Source: Nemertoderma westbladi (Eukaryota; Xenacoelomorpha; Nemertodermatida; Nemertodermatidae). Taken from it: 64,000 nucleotides of DNA. The position numbers and the translations under genes were made by a program. The DNA lies in assembly GCA_032718475.1 (NCBI GenBank), contig JAUCBJ010001151.1, positions 1 through 64,000 of the forward strand, given 5' to 3'. Under the pieces are notes generated by a model. It had not been told where the DNA came from. It searched no databases and was given only the letters and a program-made list of their open reading frames with translations. Positions 1 through 9,989 of the stretch are shown in pieces. Position 1 is the stretch's first letter, and every line of letters begins with the position of its first letter.

Positions 1-510
1 ATTTAGTGTTCCCGAATATTTATTAGGTAACTACAAACTAGAGAGCCATAACAAGGAACAAAATCAACCAATGTTGGATATTGAGTTCCGTTCTGGAATT
101 CGCCTTGCACACACTAAAGTTGCAATAACTTTTGAGTGTGTGAATGGATTTTGCTCATACTTGCAAACCTTTTCTACTTCGATGCTCTTTCAACACAAGT
201 CAGCAAGTAATATAAAGAAATTCCATCAAAAATATTTTATTTCACTTTTTTCTTCGGGAAAAGAAACTATACAGCTATAATCAATGCAATCCTATGGGTT
301 AGGCTACTTTTTTCGTAGTGAAAAAAAGTCAAACTTTTCGCCCGATTTTGGGGTACATTCGATAGAATAAGTAACAATTTAAGAATAAAAGTATTTTTTT
401 GTCCTTCTTATAATCCGCATTTTCACAAAATTAATTTTAATTGCCAATTGTTTTAAATAGTGTATTTTGAATCTATTGTATCGATGTAATAAAAATCGGT
501 TATATTCTGC
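1..510. other. AT-rich non-coding sequence, no gene seen
   Basis: No convincing coding region, RNA gene or repeat array was seen. The short open frames here have no recognisable domains. The stretch ends at the target-site duplication of the element starting at 519. It may belong to the 5' part of the hAT element whose transposase starts at 2589, but no terminus was found. Confidence 0.5.
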
Positions 511-956
511 TATTACAGTAGGGTTTTTAAAAAACATCATTTTAAAAATCTGTGATGTTTTAATTGTTTTTTTTGTTTTTTAAAATGTTTTTTTTGTTTT
601 AAATGTTTTTTTTGTTTTTTTTTCTAAACAAGGTATTTCTCCGATAAAAAATATATTTTGAGTTGCTGTAGAGGATAGGCCTAGTACTTTTCTATCTTTA
701 AAGTTAACATAGGTCCTACATAGGCCTACAGGCCTACTATGTGACAAAGCCAGACCACATAACTTCTTCAAATACAGTCCGACAGTGCAAACAGACTACC
801 TATCAGCCTATAATACTGTCTGACTGTTAAAAGATATAACTGTATAATAGCCTACTGTAACAACTGTAATACCAGAATAATGCAGTAATGCTTAGGCCTA
901 TATGGCATTTGAATGTAGTATTGTCTACCTACCTGTACTGTGTAGGTTAGGTAGTC

Positions 957-1204
957 CTGCCATGTACAGCTGTTCTGGTTGTGGTAACGGTACCGGTACC
1001 TGAAATAGACAGGCCTAGCATAGAACTAAATATGAAGCAGAGTGAACAGCGAGGTCGGAAGAGCTCGATAGGACATCGATTTTTCGATTCGACGATATCA
1101 GACCGGAAGAACATATGTATCTTCTGTATAGTACATTACATTTTGTGAACTATATAGTACTTTTTGTGCTGTTTTTTGTCAACTATAGTACTTTTTGTGT
1201 TTAA
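957..1204 (+). repeat. 248-bp direct repeat, copy 1
   Basis: This segment recurs at 2145-2392 with an offset of exactly 1188 bp and only about two substitutions seen by eye. Both copies lie inside the hAT-like element at 519-2527. They end in TTAA and contain repeated ACTTTTTGTG motifs. Confidence 0.9.
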
Positions 1205-2144
1205 CCCTGCCCCGGTATGGTAAAAAATTATCCTTCACTGGTAACATGGGGTATATTTATACCCCAAATTGATAAGACATTTTAAGTAACATTAAACAGA
1301 AAAACACTTGCATTCCCCCTCCCAGAATTTGCCAAATGGTGAAAAAATAAGTTGTGAATTTTTTTTTCAATTTGGTTGAAGTCTACCCAACGCTCAATGC
1401 TACAGAAGTTATCCCACTACAATCGCGATTCATCGTTAACGTCGCGATGGGGCGTTTTGCAACAAGATACTATCATAGCGAAGCATTAGCTGTGAGAGTG
1501 TTTCTCATTTTAGGTTTTTTAGTGGTGTTATGGGTCAAGTACACCCTGAAGTATACCATTGCAGTTCCAATAAGCATAAAATGAGTCAAATACCACCACT
1601 AAAAGTCAACAAAGTGATATATATATACAGATATATCACCTCGCAATAGCACAAGATCTTGAATTGTAATTTGAAATATACACCATGACTGCAAAAGTAC
1701 TGATGATTTGGTCATAAAATGTGATTATTGTCCAACTAAATTATACATTGCAGTTTCAATGAACCCAAAATGAGACCCAAAAGGCCAGAACACCTCTAAG
1801 AAAGCCTACACAATAAGAATTATTCACATATACTTAGTAATCTATCCCATCGTGATTAGGCCGAAGTCTTGGCTTGTGAAATACAGGCCATACACAATAC
1901 AGTAGCTTCATAATACTGATAATTTGGTCTTAAAAGACAAAGTTAAAACATGCCTCTAGCTGTCTAGTACAACTAAATCGACCATTGTGGTTCCAATGAA
2001 ACCAAAATGAGTCACAAAGCACCACTAAACGAGCACCATAACGTTATGGGGTATTTTTATACCCCATCTTACCTAACTAAGTTGTTTTCAAATTAAGGGC
2101 CCATAACATTTTTCATAAACAAAATTTTATGGGTTTGACCCACA
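1205..2144. repeat. 940-bp spacer with diverged internal repeats
   Basis: It lies between the two 248-bp direct repeats. Three diverged copies of a CATTG-x-GTTCCAATGA...AAAATGAG block start near 1556, 1746 and 1982. Near each end there is a palindromic TGGGGTAT..ATACCCCA hairpin (about 1247-1266 and 2045-2065). The left edge TTAA-CCCTGCC is reminiscent of a piggyBac-type terminus, but no matching right terminus with TTAA was found. Confidence 0.6.
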
Positions 2145-2392
2145 CTGCCATGTACAGCTGTTCTGGTTGTGGTAACGGTACCGGTACCTGAAATAGACAG
2201 GCCTAGCATAGAACTAAATATGAAGCAGAGTGAACAGCGAGGTCGGAAGAGCTCGATAGGACATCGATTTTTCGATTCGACAATATCAGACCGGAAGAAC
2301 GTATGTATCTTCTGTATAGTACATTACATTTTGTGAACTATATAGTACTTTTTGTGCTGTTTTTTGTCAACTATAGTACTTTTTGTGTTTAA
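2145..2392 (+). repeat. 248-bp direct repeat, copy 2
   Basis: Second copy of 957-1204. The high identity points to a recent duplication within the hAT-like element. No TG...CA ends and no matching flanking 4-6-bp duplication were found, so an LTR interpretation is not supported. Confidence 0.9.
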
Positions 2393-2588
2393 ACTGCTGA
2401 TAAGGTTAAAAAAAATAAAAAAAACAAAAAAAACAAAAAACTGTTTTTTAAAAATTAATAAAAAACAAAAAAAACATTGTTTTAAAACATTTGTTTTAAA
2501 ACATGGTGATGTTTTTTAAAAACCCTATATTACAGTATTAATTATACTGTTGGATATCTGCCAATTTAATTTAATTCAAATAATAACA

Positions 2589-5500
2589 ATGTCATGTAAA
2601 AGTGGTTCCAGGAAGAGAAAAGAAAAAAGCGAAAAAGAAAGATCGATACAAGCGGTAAAGTGTGCCAAACTAACTCAACTTTGGAATCCTGTAGGTGGAT
2701 CTGCAGCTACCAGGACGAGCATGCCAAATAGTCAGCCTTGTAGGCTTGATGACCATGATAACATTGCAATTGGTCAGAATCAAACATCACTGGATCACAT
2801 CAGTTCGTTGGATGATCATGACCAAGGAGATGACAGAGTATGTACCAGTACCAGCGCTATTGTGGTTAGCTTTAGAGATGCTGCTCTTCCTCTTAGTGGT
2901 GTTGTGCCTGAAGAACAGCCTATCAGTGGATTTATTAATTCTACTGAACATATTCACTGTTTTCGACGACCTGGGGCTTCTTTGAGACTTGAGTTTATGG
3001 AGAAACATCCAATACATCCTGTTTTACCTGGCCTACCATTTTCTGTTTCTAAAGCTTACAATAGACAGTGTAAGAACAATAATCCTAATGTCCTTCAACG
3101 GTCTTGGCTTTCTTACTCTGTAGATCAGCAAGCTATGTACTGTTCTGTTTGTCTAGCATTTGGAGAAGTAAACAGTGAGTCACCCTTTGTTTCCATTGAT
3201 GGTTTTTCTGATTGGAGTCATACATATCAACGTATAAGTGAACATGAAAGTTCACAATATCATCACAGATCAGCATCACAATTCTTTGCTTTTAAAGCTA
3301 AAATGACATTGCCTCAATTGCTAACAACAGAGTGTTGGGATTTAAGGAACCGACAAGTTGTAGAAAGAAGAGCTGTTGTTTCTGTAATCATAGATGCTGT
3401 AAAGTTTATTGGTAAGCAAGGTCTTCCATCTAGATCACACAGGGGGGAAGGTTTACATTCATTGAATAATGATATTAACCATGGCAACTTTCTTGAACTC
3501 ATAAAAGAGTTGGCTAAACACAACGATATTCTAAAGCGCCATGTTGACAAGTGTGTCAAGTATTCGACGGACAAAGCAAGAAAGGGTGGCTCTGAACATA
3601 CAGTAAAAGGGCGGGGTTCATTTGTTTCGTTTCTCAGTTCAGATACGTTTACAGCCATAGTGAATATCATAGGTGATCTTTTACGGCAGAAAATTGTTAC
3701 TGATATCAAGGAGGCTGGTACATATGGATTGATGATTGACAGTACTCAGGACATTACAACTAAAGATCAGTGCTGTATTGCAGTAAGGTATGTGGTAGGT
3801 TCTACTGTTTATGAGAAAATGTTGGCTCTGGTTAATACGAGCTCTGACACCTCTTCACAAGGCCTCTTTAATGCACTTAATCAGGTTTGTGAGAAGTTTC
3901 AAATTCCCTTGAGCCAATGCATTGCAGATGCTTTTGATGGTGCCTCCAATATGAGTGCCGAGTACAATGGGCTACAAGCTAAACTGAAAGATGTATCTCC
4001 AAACCACATCCACACATGGTGCTATTCACATGTGTTGAACCTCGTGATCACCGACAGCTGTTCTTCTTTGGAATGTGTTTCATTCTTTGGGTTGTTGCAA
4101 GCAGTCTATGTGTTCTTCGCTGATAGTTACAAGCGTATGGCAGTTTGGGAGAAAACCTTGGAGCAACAGTTGGGAGAAGGATGCATGCAACGATTAACAA
4201 ATCTTGGAAAAACCCGCTGGCGAGCCAAAAACAATGCCACAGTGAAGATTTTTGGTACTTATCACTCTGCTGGTGATCAAAGTAGTACATGCTTGTATCC
4301 TGTACTAGTATTATGTTTAGACGAAATTTCAAAATCTGATCATTTTAAAGCCATTCACCGATCAGAAGCGAAATCTTTGTGTGAAAACTTGCTTAAATAT
4401 GAGACTGTTATGGTGGCGTTTCTCTTTCTCAGGATTTTCATGTTCACGACACCATTATCTGATTACCTTCAATCAAGTGGTATGGATTATGCCCAAGCCT
4501 GGCGCCAAGTTTCAACTGTAAAGAATCAATTACAGTCAATTTCAAGAGATTTCGTGACACTTGAGGACACTGCCAATCAATTTGTCTCACAGATGAACTC
4601 GAAACTAGAAGATTTGAACTCTGATGTTATCGTTAGCAGTACTTTTCTAGAGAAACGTTGCCGAAAAAAGAAAAAAATGCCTGGCGAAATGGCAAGCGAT
4701 GAACCTTTTAAAGATCCAAAGGATGAGTTCAAAGCAAGGGTCTACAATGTTGTTATAGATACGGCTATTAATCAAATTGTTAATCGCTTTTCCGAACATG
4801 GAAAATTGTATCAGAGCTTAGAACTCTTAGATCCAAAGAATTTTGGAAAAATATCTTCAAATAATGAACTATTGAGAGTAGAACATTTTCGATTTTACAC
4901 ACATCGACATTTACGATTTCTCACCATCCTTCCTGATCTTGATTTGAACAGATTTAGAAGTGAACTTTCCCAATTTGCCAATGAGTGGTCCCTACTCAAC
5001 AACCTACGATTCCATACAAACCAATAACTGATGTCGATGAATGTGAAGACGATATATGTGTGGAACATCCTGGGAAATGCCTTGGCGACTGCCTCGTCGG
5101 TTGTTTAAAGGTTATGGTCGAATATAATTTTTTCTCCTCGGCATATGAGACTCTCTGCATGGTTTACAGAACAGTTCTAACTCTACCCATGACCCAGGTA
5201 ATGTGAGTGTGAGACAGATAAATATATACATCATTTGTCTTAATATAATTCACCAATAATAATAATAAATACATTATGTAAAATTTACAAATAGAATTAT
5301 AGAAAAATAGAGTTTGTTATAAAATATTGAAACTGAAACTAATTACTGAAGATAAGTTGAGTAGCCTACATAATTATTACCTGTATTCTTTTGTAGGTAA
5401 TTTTATTAATTGTAATAACTAAATTTTATTTTATCAGGTTTGCTGTGAACGAGTCTTCTCTCAGTTGAAACTTATTTTAACTCGTCTACGCAGTACGTTG

Positions 5501-5632
5501 ACTCAGGAACATTTGGAGGCATTTCTCCTGATGAAATTAAACAGGTGTTGGACTGAGGGAATTGAATCATCGGTTATAATTGAAAAACTTTGCGAAGGAA
5601 GCACCACACTTAAAGCCTTGCTACAATTATAA
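2589..5632 (+). CDS. hAT transposase, zinc finger MYM-type 1-like (frameshifted)
   Basis: DNA transposase of the hAT superfamily, ZMYM1-like branch. The first in-frame ATG is 2589; it is followed by a Lys/Arg-rich N-terminus. About residues 165-240 form a TTF-type zinc finger (CSVC ... H-rich). A DUF4371-like region follows to about residue 470, holding catalytic-type Asp in GLMIDSTQDIT and ADAFDGASN and the C-x2-H in WCYSH. The main frame stops at 5027. A second frame, overlapping from before 4985, continues the family-typical linker to 5197, so a single frameshift lies at about 4985-5027. A GT-AG intron (5198-5437) then leads to the last exon, 5438-5632, with the hAT dimerisation motif CCERVFSQLK carrying the third acidic residue. 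The full catalytic set and dimerisation domain are present. Only the frameshift argues against activity, and it could be a sequencing error. Confidence 0.88.
5198..5437 (+). other. GT-AG intron in the hAT transposase gene
   Basis: The donor is CAG|GTAATG at 5197/5198 and the acceptor is TTATCAG|GTT at 5437/5438. Removing the 240 bp joins the VLTLPMTQ-like end of the upstream frame directly to VCCERVFSQLK, which is the expected continuity for hAT dimerisation regions. This shows the genome splices normally. Confidence 0.8.
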
Positions 5633-5663
5633 CTAAATCGAAACTCCGCGTTAAAAAGTGTAA

Positions 5664-7045
5664 ATAATATTGTAACACGACGTTTACAAAGCTGCATATA
5701 CTCTTGTAACACGTGGCTTTTTACTAAGCTGCATATAATCTTTAACATGAGACGTTTACCTAGCTGAATATAATCTTGTAACACGTATTGTTTACTAAGG
5801 TGCATATAATCTTGTAACACGTATTGTTTACTAAGCTGCATATAATCTTGTAACTCGTATTGTTTACTAAGCTGCATATAATATTGTAACACGTGTTGTT
5901 TACTAAGGTGCATATAATCTTGTAACACTCTATTGTTTACTAAGCTGCATATAATCTTTAACACATGACGTTTACCTAGCTGCATATAATATTGTAACAC
6001 GTGTTGTTTACTAAGCTGCATATAATCTTGTAACACGTGTTGTTTACTAAGGTGCATATAATCTTGTAACACTCTATTGTTTACTAAGCTGCATATAATC
6101 TTTAACACATGACGTTTACCTAGCTACATATAATATTGTAACACGTATTGCTTACTAAGCTGCATATAATATTGTAACACGTGTTGTTTACTAAGCTGCA
6201 TATAATCTTGTAACACGTGTTGTTTACTAAGCTGCATATAATATTGTAACACGTGTTGTTTACTAAGCTGCATATAATCTTGTAACACGTGTTGTTTACT
6301 AAGCTGCATATAATCTTTAACACATGACGTTTACCTAGCTACATATAATATTGTAACACGTATTGTTTACTAAGCTGCATATAATATTGTAACACGTGTT
6401 GTTTACTAAGCTGCATATAATCTTGTAACACGTGTTGTTTACTAAGGTGCATATGATCTTGTATCACTCTATTGTTTACTAAGCTGCATATAGTCTTTAA
6501 CACGTGACGTTTACCTAGCTGCATATAATCTTGTAACACGTGTTGTTTATTAAGCTGCATATAATCTTGTAACACGTGTTGTTTACTAAGGTGCATATGA
6601 TCTTGTAACACTCTATTGTTTACTAAGCTGCATATAGTCTTTAACACGTGACGTTTACCTAGCTGCATATAATCTTGTAACACGTGTTGTTTATTAAGCT
6701 GCATATTATCTTGTAACACGTGTTTTTAACTAAGCTGCATATAATCTTTAACACGAGACGTTTACCTAGCTGCATATAATCTTGTAACACGTATTGTTTA
6801 CTAAGGTGCATATAATCTTGTAACACGTATTGTTTACTAAGCTGCATATAATCCTGTAACTCGTATTGTTTACTAAGCTGCATATAATCTTGTAACTCGT
6901 ATTGTTTACTAAGCTGCATATAATCTTGTAACATGTATTGTTTACTAAGCTGCATATAATCTTGTAACAGGTGACGTTTACTAAGCTGCATATAATATTG
7001 TAACAGGTGACGTTTACTAAGCTGCATATAATAGCTGCATATAAT
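5664..7045. repeat. 36-bp minisatellite, about 38 copies
   Basis: The unit contains AAGCTGCATATAATCTTGTA followed by ACACGTGTTGTTTACT, 36 bp in all. Recurrent variants are ACACGTATT, ACTCTATT and a shortened TCTTTAACACATGACGTTTACCT. Variants recur in blocks, for example around 5930-6130 and 6470-6670, suggesting duplication of multi-unit segments. The period is a multiple of three, so stop-free frames run through the array on the minus strand. They are not evidence for genes. The array starts about 30 bp after the transposase stop codon. Confidence 0.95.
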
Positions 7046-7077
7046 CATTATTCAAGAAATATTTTATACATGATGAT

Positions 7078-7177
7078 GGGGGGGGGGGTGGTCAAAATTA
7101 TAGGTGGTCTGGTATTTATAAATGGGCCCTTATTTTGGGATTTCCCGGGCCCCTCACTTGTTCCCACCACGCCACTG
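7078..7177 (+). mobile_element. Probable 3' terminus of the hAT element
   Basis: After a run of about 11 G (7078-7088) the sequence ends in ACCACGCCACTG at 7177. Reversed, this reads CAGTGGCGTGGT, the type of terminus common in hAT/ZMYM elements. It lies downstream of the transposase and minisatellite in the right orientation. The matching left end was not found, so it may lie outside the window or be degraded. Confidence 0.45.
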
Positions 7178-7299
7178 ATATAGCCTACTCGACTCACGCA
7201 ATGCATTGTTTATTCTTTTTTGATATAATAGATAGTAATTTTATTTTTATTATTGAGTCAACTTAGTTTAATTCATTATGTTTGCATTGCATTCCTTAG

Positions 7300-7773
7300 G
7301 CCGGCGTCAGGAATAATACGATGAAGGGGGAATGTAAGTCGGAGATTGCAATCAAGAAAGTTGTTGCGTTCCCCGACTTTGCTGTTGGTGGCAACCCCAC
7401 CAGCAGAATGAAGAGGAAGGCTGCCAGTGACGTCAAGGAGGTCCTTCGTCTTGGTTCTGCCACCGGGGAGTGCCACTATGGCGATGTTGGGGGCCTAACA
7501 GTCTACTGGGTTATGGTCCCCGACGTACATTCCCACGCCGCCCACTTAGTCGGTGATGCGGCCCGTCCATTCCAGCGGACTACGGATGACGTCATGGCCT
7601 ACATGAAGTCGCAAGTTGCTGCTGGGTTTTACTCCATTCCCGCACTACGCCGAGCCAACGAGGTCTTCGTGGAGGGAATGGTGTCGGACACGCGTCTTGC
7701 AGAGATGCCGGACTTGAGCTCTAAGCGGTTGGTATCGTTGGTGGCAGGTGGCAGGCCTATCGTTATTGTTTGA
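7300..7773 (+). CDS. Uncharacterised protein, possible terminal exon
   Basis: A GC-rich open frame in AT-rich surroundings, with ATG at 7321 and 150 codons to the stop at 7771-7773. The frame is closed upstream by a TAG that forms part of CATTCCTTAG|GCCGGC, which resembles a 3' splice site, so it could be the last exon of a longer gene starting at 7300. The product has no signal peptide, membrane segment or domain I recognise. It has a basic stretch near residue 30 (RMKRKA) and a short hydrophobic C-terminus. Codon composition differs sharply from its flanks, which supports real coding history. It could be a host exon or part of an unrecognised transposon. Confidence 0.45.
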   Translation, partial: AGVRNNTMKGECKSEIAIKKVVAFPDFAVGGNPTSRMKRKAASDVKEVLRLGSATGECHYGDVGGLTVYWVMVPDVHSHAAHLVGDAARPFQRTTDDVMAYMKSQVAAGFYSIPALRRANEVFVEGMVSDTRLAEMPDLSSKRLVSLVAGGRPIVIV

Positions 7774-8533
7774 AGTATACCTATATATATATATATTTTA
7801 TTTAGTTTTACCAACGTTATTTGGTAGTCAAACAAATGATAATTTGTATACAGGTAGTGATAGAGAGTTGAGACGATAAAAATACGCAATAGTAATTTAG
7901 ACAGAGCTGATTACATTGAACAAATCACAAAAATTTATTTCCGTTATTAAATTGACATACCTTTTAGCTATTATTTAATTTTATAGTTTTTCATATTATT
8001 TTTTATGGTTTATTATTTATAGTTATATATATATAATGTGTAATGTCCTTTAATTGATTAATTAATAAATTGGTTAATTTTTCAGTCTGTAAAATTTACT
8101 TTATATTGTGCTTTTACAGGTACTTCATGACTAGGGATGTCCCGGAATTCCGTTCCGGCCGGAATTCCGGCGGTTTTTGCCCGATTCCGGTTCCGGCCGG
8201 AATTGCCGGAATGGGGTCAATTCCGGCCGGAATTTTACCGGAATTACCAGGTTCCTAACTGATTTGATAATTGCAATTAGTTTGTTAAATTATTATCAAC
8301 ATTTATATTATATATTATTTCAACATTATTACCATAACATTACCACAACATTTTACATTTATACATATATATTTTTTTTTTTTGATACACATTCTGAAAA
8401 CACAGGAAAATGCAAGTAGAGTAAACACTAGAAACAAGGTGATTGCTGTTTTTAGTTGTGTTTAAGTGGTTCGGTGTCTTGTTGCCTGTTTTGTTCGTAA
8501 TTGTAAATACGGGTAAAGTATACTTTTCCGGAA
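7774..8533. other. AT-rich non-coding stretch with a CCGGAATT-rich palindromic cluster
   Basis: Mostly AT-rich with nothing recognisable. Within it, 8132-8251 is a dense cluster of overlapping TTCCGGCCGGAA palindromes that starts with CTAGGGATGTCCCGG. The TAGGGATG start resembles an Ac-type hAT terminus, but no inverted partner was found nearby. It is best treated as a fragment of a repeat. Confidence 0.4.
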
Positions 8534-9300
8534 ATTCGGTAACCAAGTTCTGAAATTAGTAACCGGAGACTAAAATTGGTAACTGGGTGCACTAATATGG
8601 AACTGGATGGCAATTTGTAACTTGATACTCAAATTAGTAACCGCGGGAACTATAATTTGTAACCTGAAAGAGAAATTCGTAACCAAGTACTGAAATTAGT
8701 AACCTGAGACTGAAATTGGTAACTGGGTGCACTAATATGGAACTGGGTGGCAATTTGTAACTTGATACTCAAATTAGTAACCGGGAACTATAATTTGTAA
8801 CCTGAAAGAGAAATTCGTAACCAAGTACTGAAATTAGTAACCTGAGACTGAAATTGGTAACTGGGTGCACTAATATGTAACTGGGTGGCAATTTGTAACT
8901 TGATACTCAAATTAGTAACCGGGAACTATAATTTGTAACCTGAAAGAGAAATTCGTAACCAAGTACTGAAATTAGTAACCTGAGACTGAAATTGGTAACT
9001 GGGTGCACTAATATGGAACTGGGTGGCAATTTGTAACTTGATACTCAAATTAGTAACCGCGGGAACTACAATTTGTAACCTGAAAGATAAATTCGTAACC
9101 AATACTGAAATTAGTAATCTGAGACGGAAATTAGTAACATGGGGATGAAATTGGTAACGTTTGCACTAATATGTATCTGAGTGGCAATTTGTAACTGATA
9201 CACAACTGGGAACTTCAATCTGTAACCAGAAACAAAAATTCGTAACCAAGTACTGAGATTGGTGACAAGGGAATGAAATTGGTAATCGGGTACACTAATG
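8534..9300. repeat. 138-141-bp higher-order tandem repeat
   Basis: ATTCGTAACC/ATTCGGTAACC marks unit starts at 8534, 8675, 8813, 8951 and 9091, giving spacings of 141, 138, 138 and 140; a degenerate copy follows to about 9300. Each unit consists of about seven diverged subunits of roughly 17-21 bp, each carrying AATT(A/C/G/T)GTAAC. This two-level structure implies amplification first of a 20-bp motif and then of the sevenfold block. Confidence 0.9.
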
Positions 9301-9317
9301 TAATATGTTGAGTCAAG

Positions 9318-9400
9318 TGATGTCATGTCATGTGAGGTGAGGTCAGGTTAGGTTTGATTAGGTTAGGTTAGGTCAGGTTAGGCTGAACCAGTAGTCAGGT
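9318..9400 (+). repeat. Short GGTTA/GGTCA-rich tract
   Basis: Irregular runs of AGGTTAGGTTAGGTCAGG over about 80 bp. It resembles degenerate TTAGG repeats but is short and interrupted. Confidence 0.5.
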
Positions 9401-9447
9401 CAGGTTTGTCGTCAAATGGCGTCAAGCGTGATTTCAAATTCATATAC

Positions 9448-9496
9448 CTTGCCCGTTTTGGCAAGTAAAAAAGAATACCTTGCCTATTTTGGCAAG
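9448..9496. repeat. Two tandem CTTGCC..GGCAAG hairpins
   Basis: Two copies of ATACCTTGCC(C/T)(G/A)TTTTGGCAAGT lie 31 bp apart. Each has perfect 6-bp arms around a six-base loop (9448-9465 and 9479-9496). Confidence 0.6.
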
Positions 9497-9649
9497 TTAA
9501 TGAATCTCTAGTTGGGGGTGTGATGGAACAAATAAATAAATTACGAATACTATACGAAATGTTCTACAGTAAATACAATAATTACCGTACTACAATAATT
9601 ACAAAGATTCTGCTTTTTTAGGCTCAAATTTTAATATCATCTCAATATC

Positions 9650-9935
9650 AAAGTCATGTGATGGGACGCGATGTCGAATTAAGTGATCTCAAGTGAATTG
9701 AGGTCGTGATGTTTAGTGAGTGACGTCAAGTCAAGTAGAGTCAGGTTAGTTGACTAAGTGATCAAGTGACGTCAAGTCAAGTGCCACCAAGTCAAGTGCC
9801 ATCAAGTCCAGTGACTTCAAGTCAAGTGATGTAAAATCAAGGTACATAATGTCAAGCAAGTTACGTCATTCAAGTAACTTCAAGTCAAGTGACGTCATGC
9901 CAAGTGCCATAAAGTCAAGTAATGTCATGTCAAGG
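9650..9935. repeat. Degenerate GTCAAGTGAC repeats with three CRE palindromes
   Basis: A loose tandem repeat of GTCAAGTGACGTCAAGTCAAG type. It contains perfect TGACGTCA palindromes at 9721-9728, 9767-9774 and 9890-9897, plus near matches. TGACGTCA is the consensus site of CREB/ATF bZIP factors. Here it may simply be a by-product of the repeat motif, since no gene is adjacent. Confidence 0.6.
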
Positions 9936-9989
9936 CTGTCAACTCAAATATCATATACATTAAAAGCATAATTGCTCTCGTTCTGTATA

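Larger units (their letters stand above)
519..2527. mobile_element. Non-autonomous hAT-like element with TIRs and 8-bp TSD
   Basis: The left end reads TAGGGTTTTTAAAAAACATC (519-538), and its exact reverse complement closes the right end (2508-2527). Both ends continue inward as T-rich or A-rich tracts of roughly 100 bp that pair imperfectly. The flanks are an exact 8-bp direct repeat, TATTACAG, at 511-518 and 2528-2535. A TIR starting (C/T)AGGG with an 8-bp duplication is the hAT superfamily signature. There is no transposase inside, so it must depend on another element. It sits 61 bp upstream of the ATG of the hAT/ZMYM1-like gene at 2589, but its TIR differs from the CAGTGGCG-type end proposed for that element near 7177, so it is probably a different family. 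Confidence 0.85.

Noticed and set aside
957-2392. A small LTR (TRIM-like) element with 248-bp LTRs
   Set aside because: The repeats lack TG...CA ends, and the flanking bases (TAGTC and ACTGC) do not form a target duplication.
5503-7048. Several minus-strand open frames with repeats such as LSKQHVLQDYMQ
   Set aside because: They are readings of the 36-bp minisatellite in several frames and overlap the last exon of the transposase on the other strand.
9335-9390. Telomere-like TTAGG repeats
   Set aside because: Only about ten irregular units, mixed with GGTCA, and embedded in other repeats; no terminal or interstitial telomere array.
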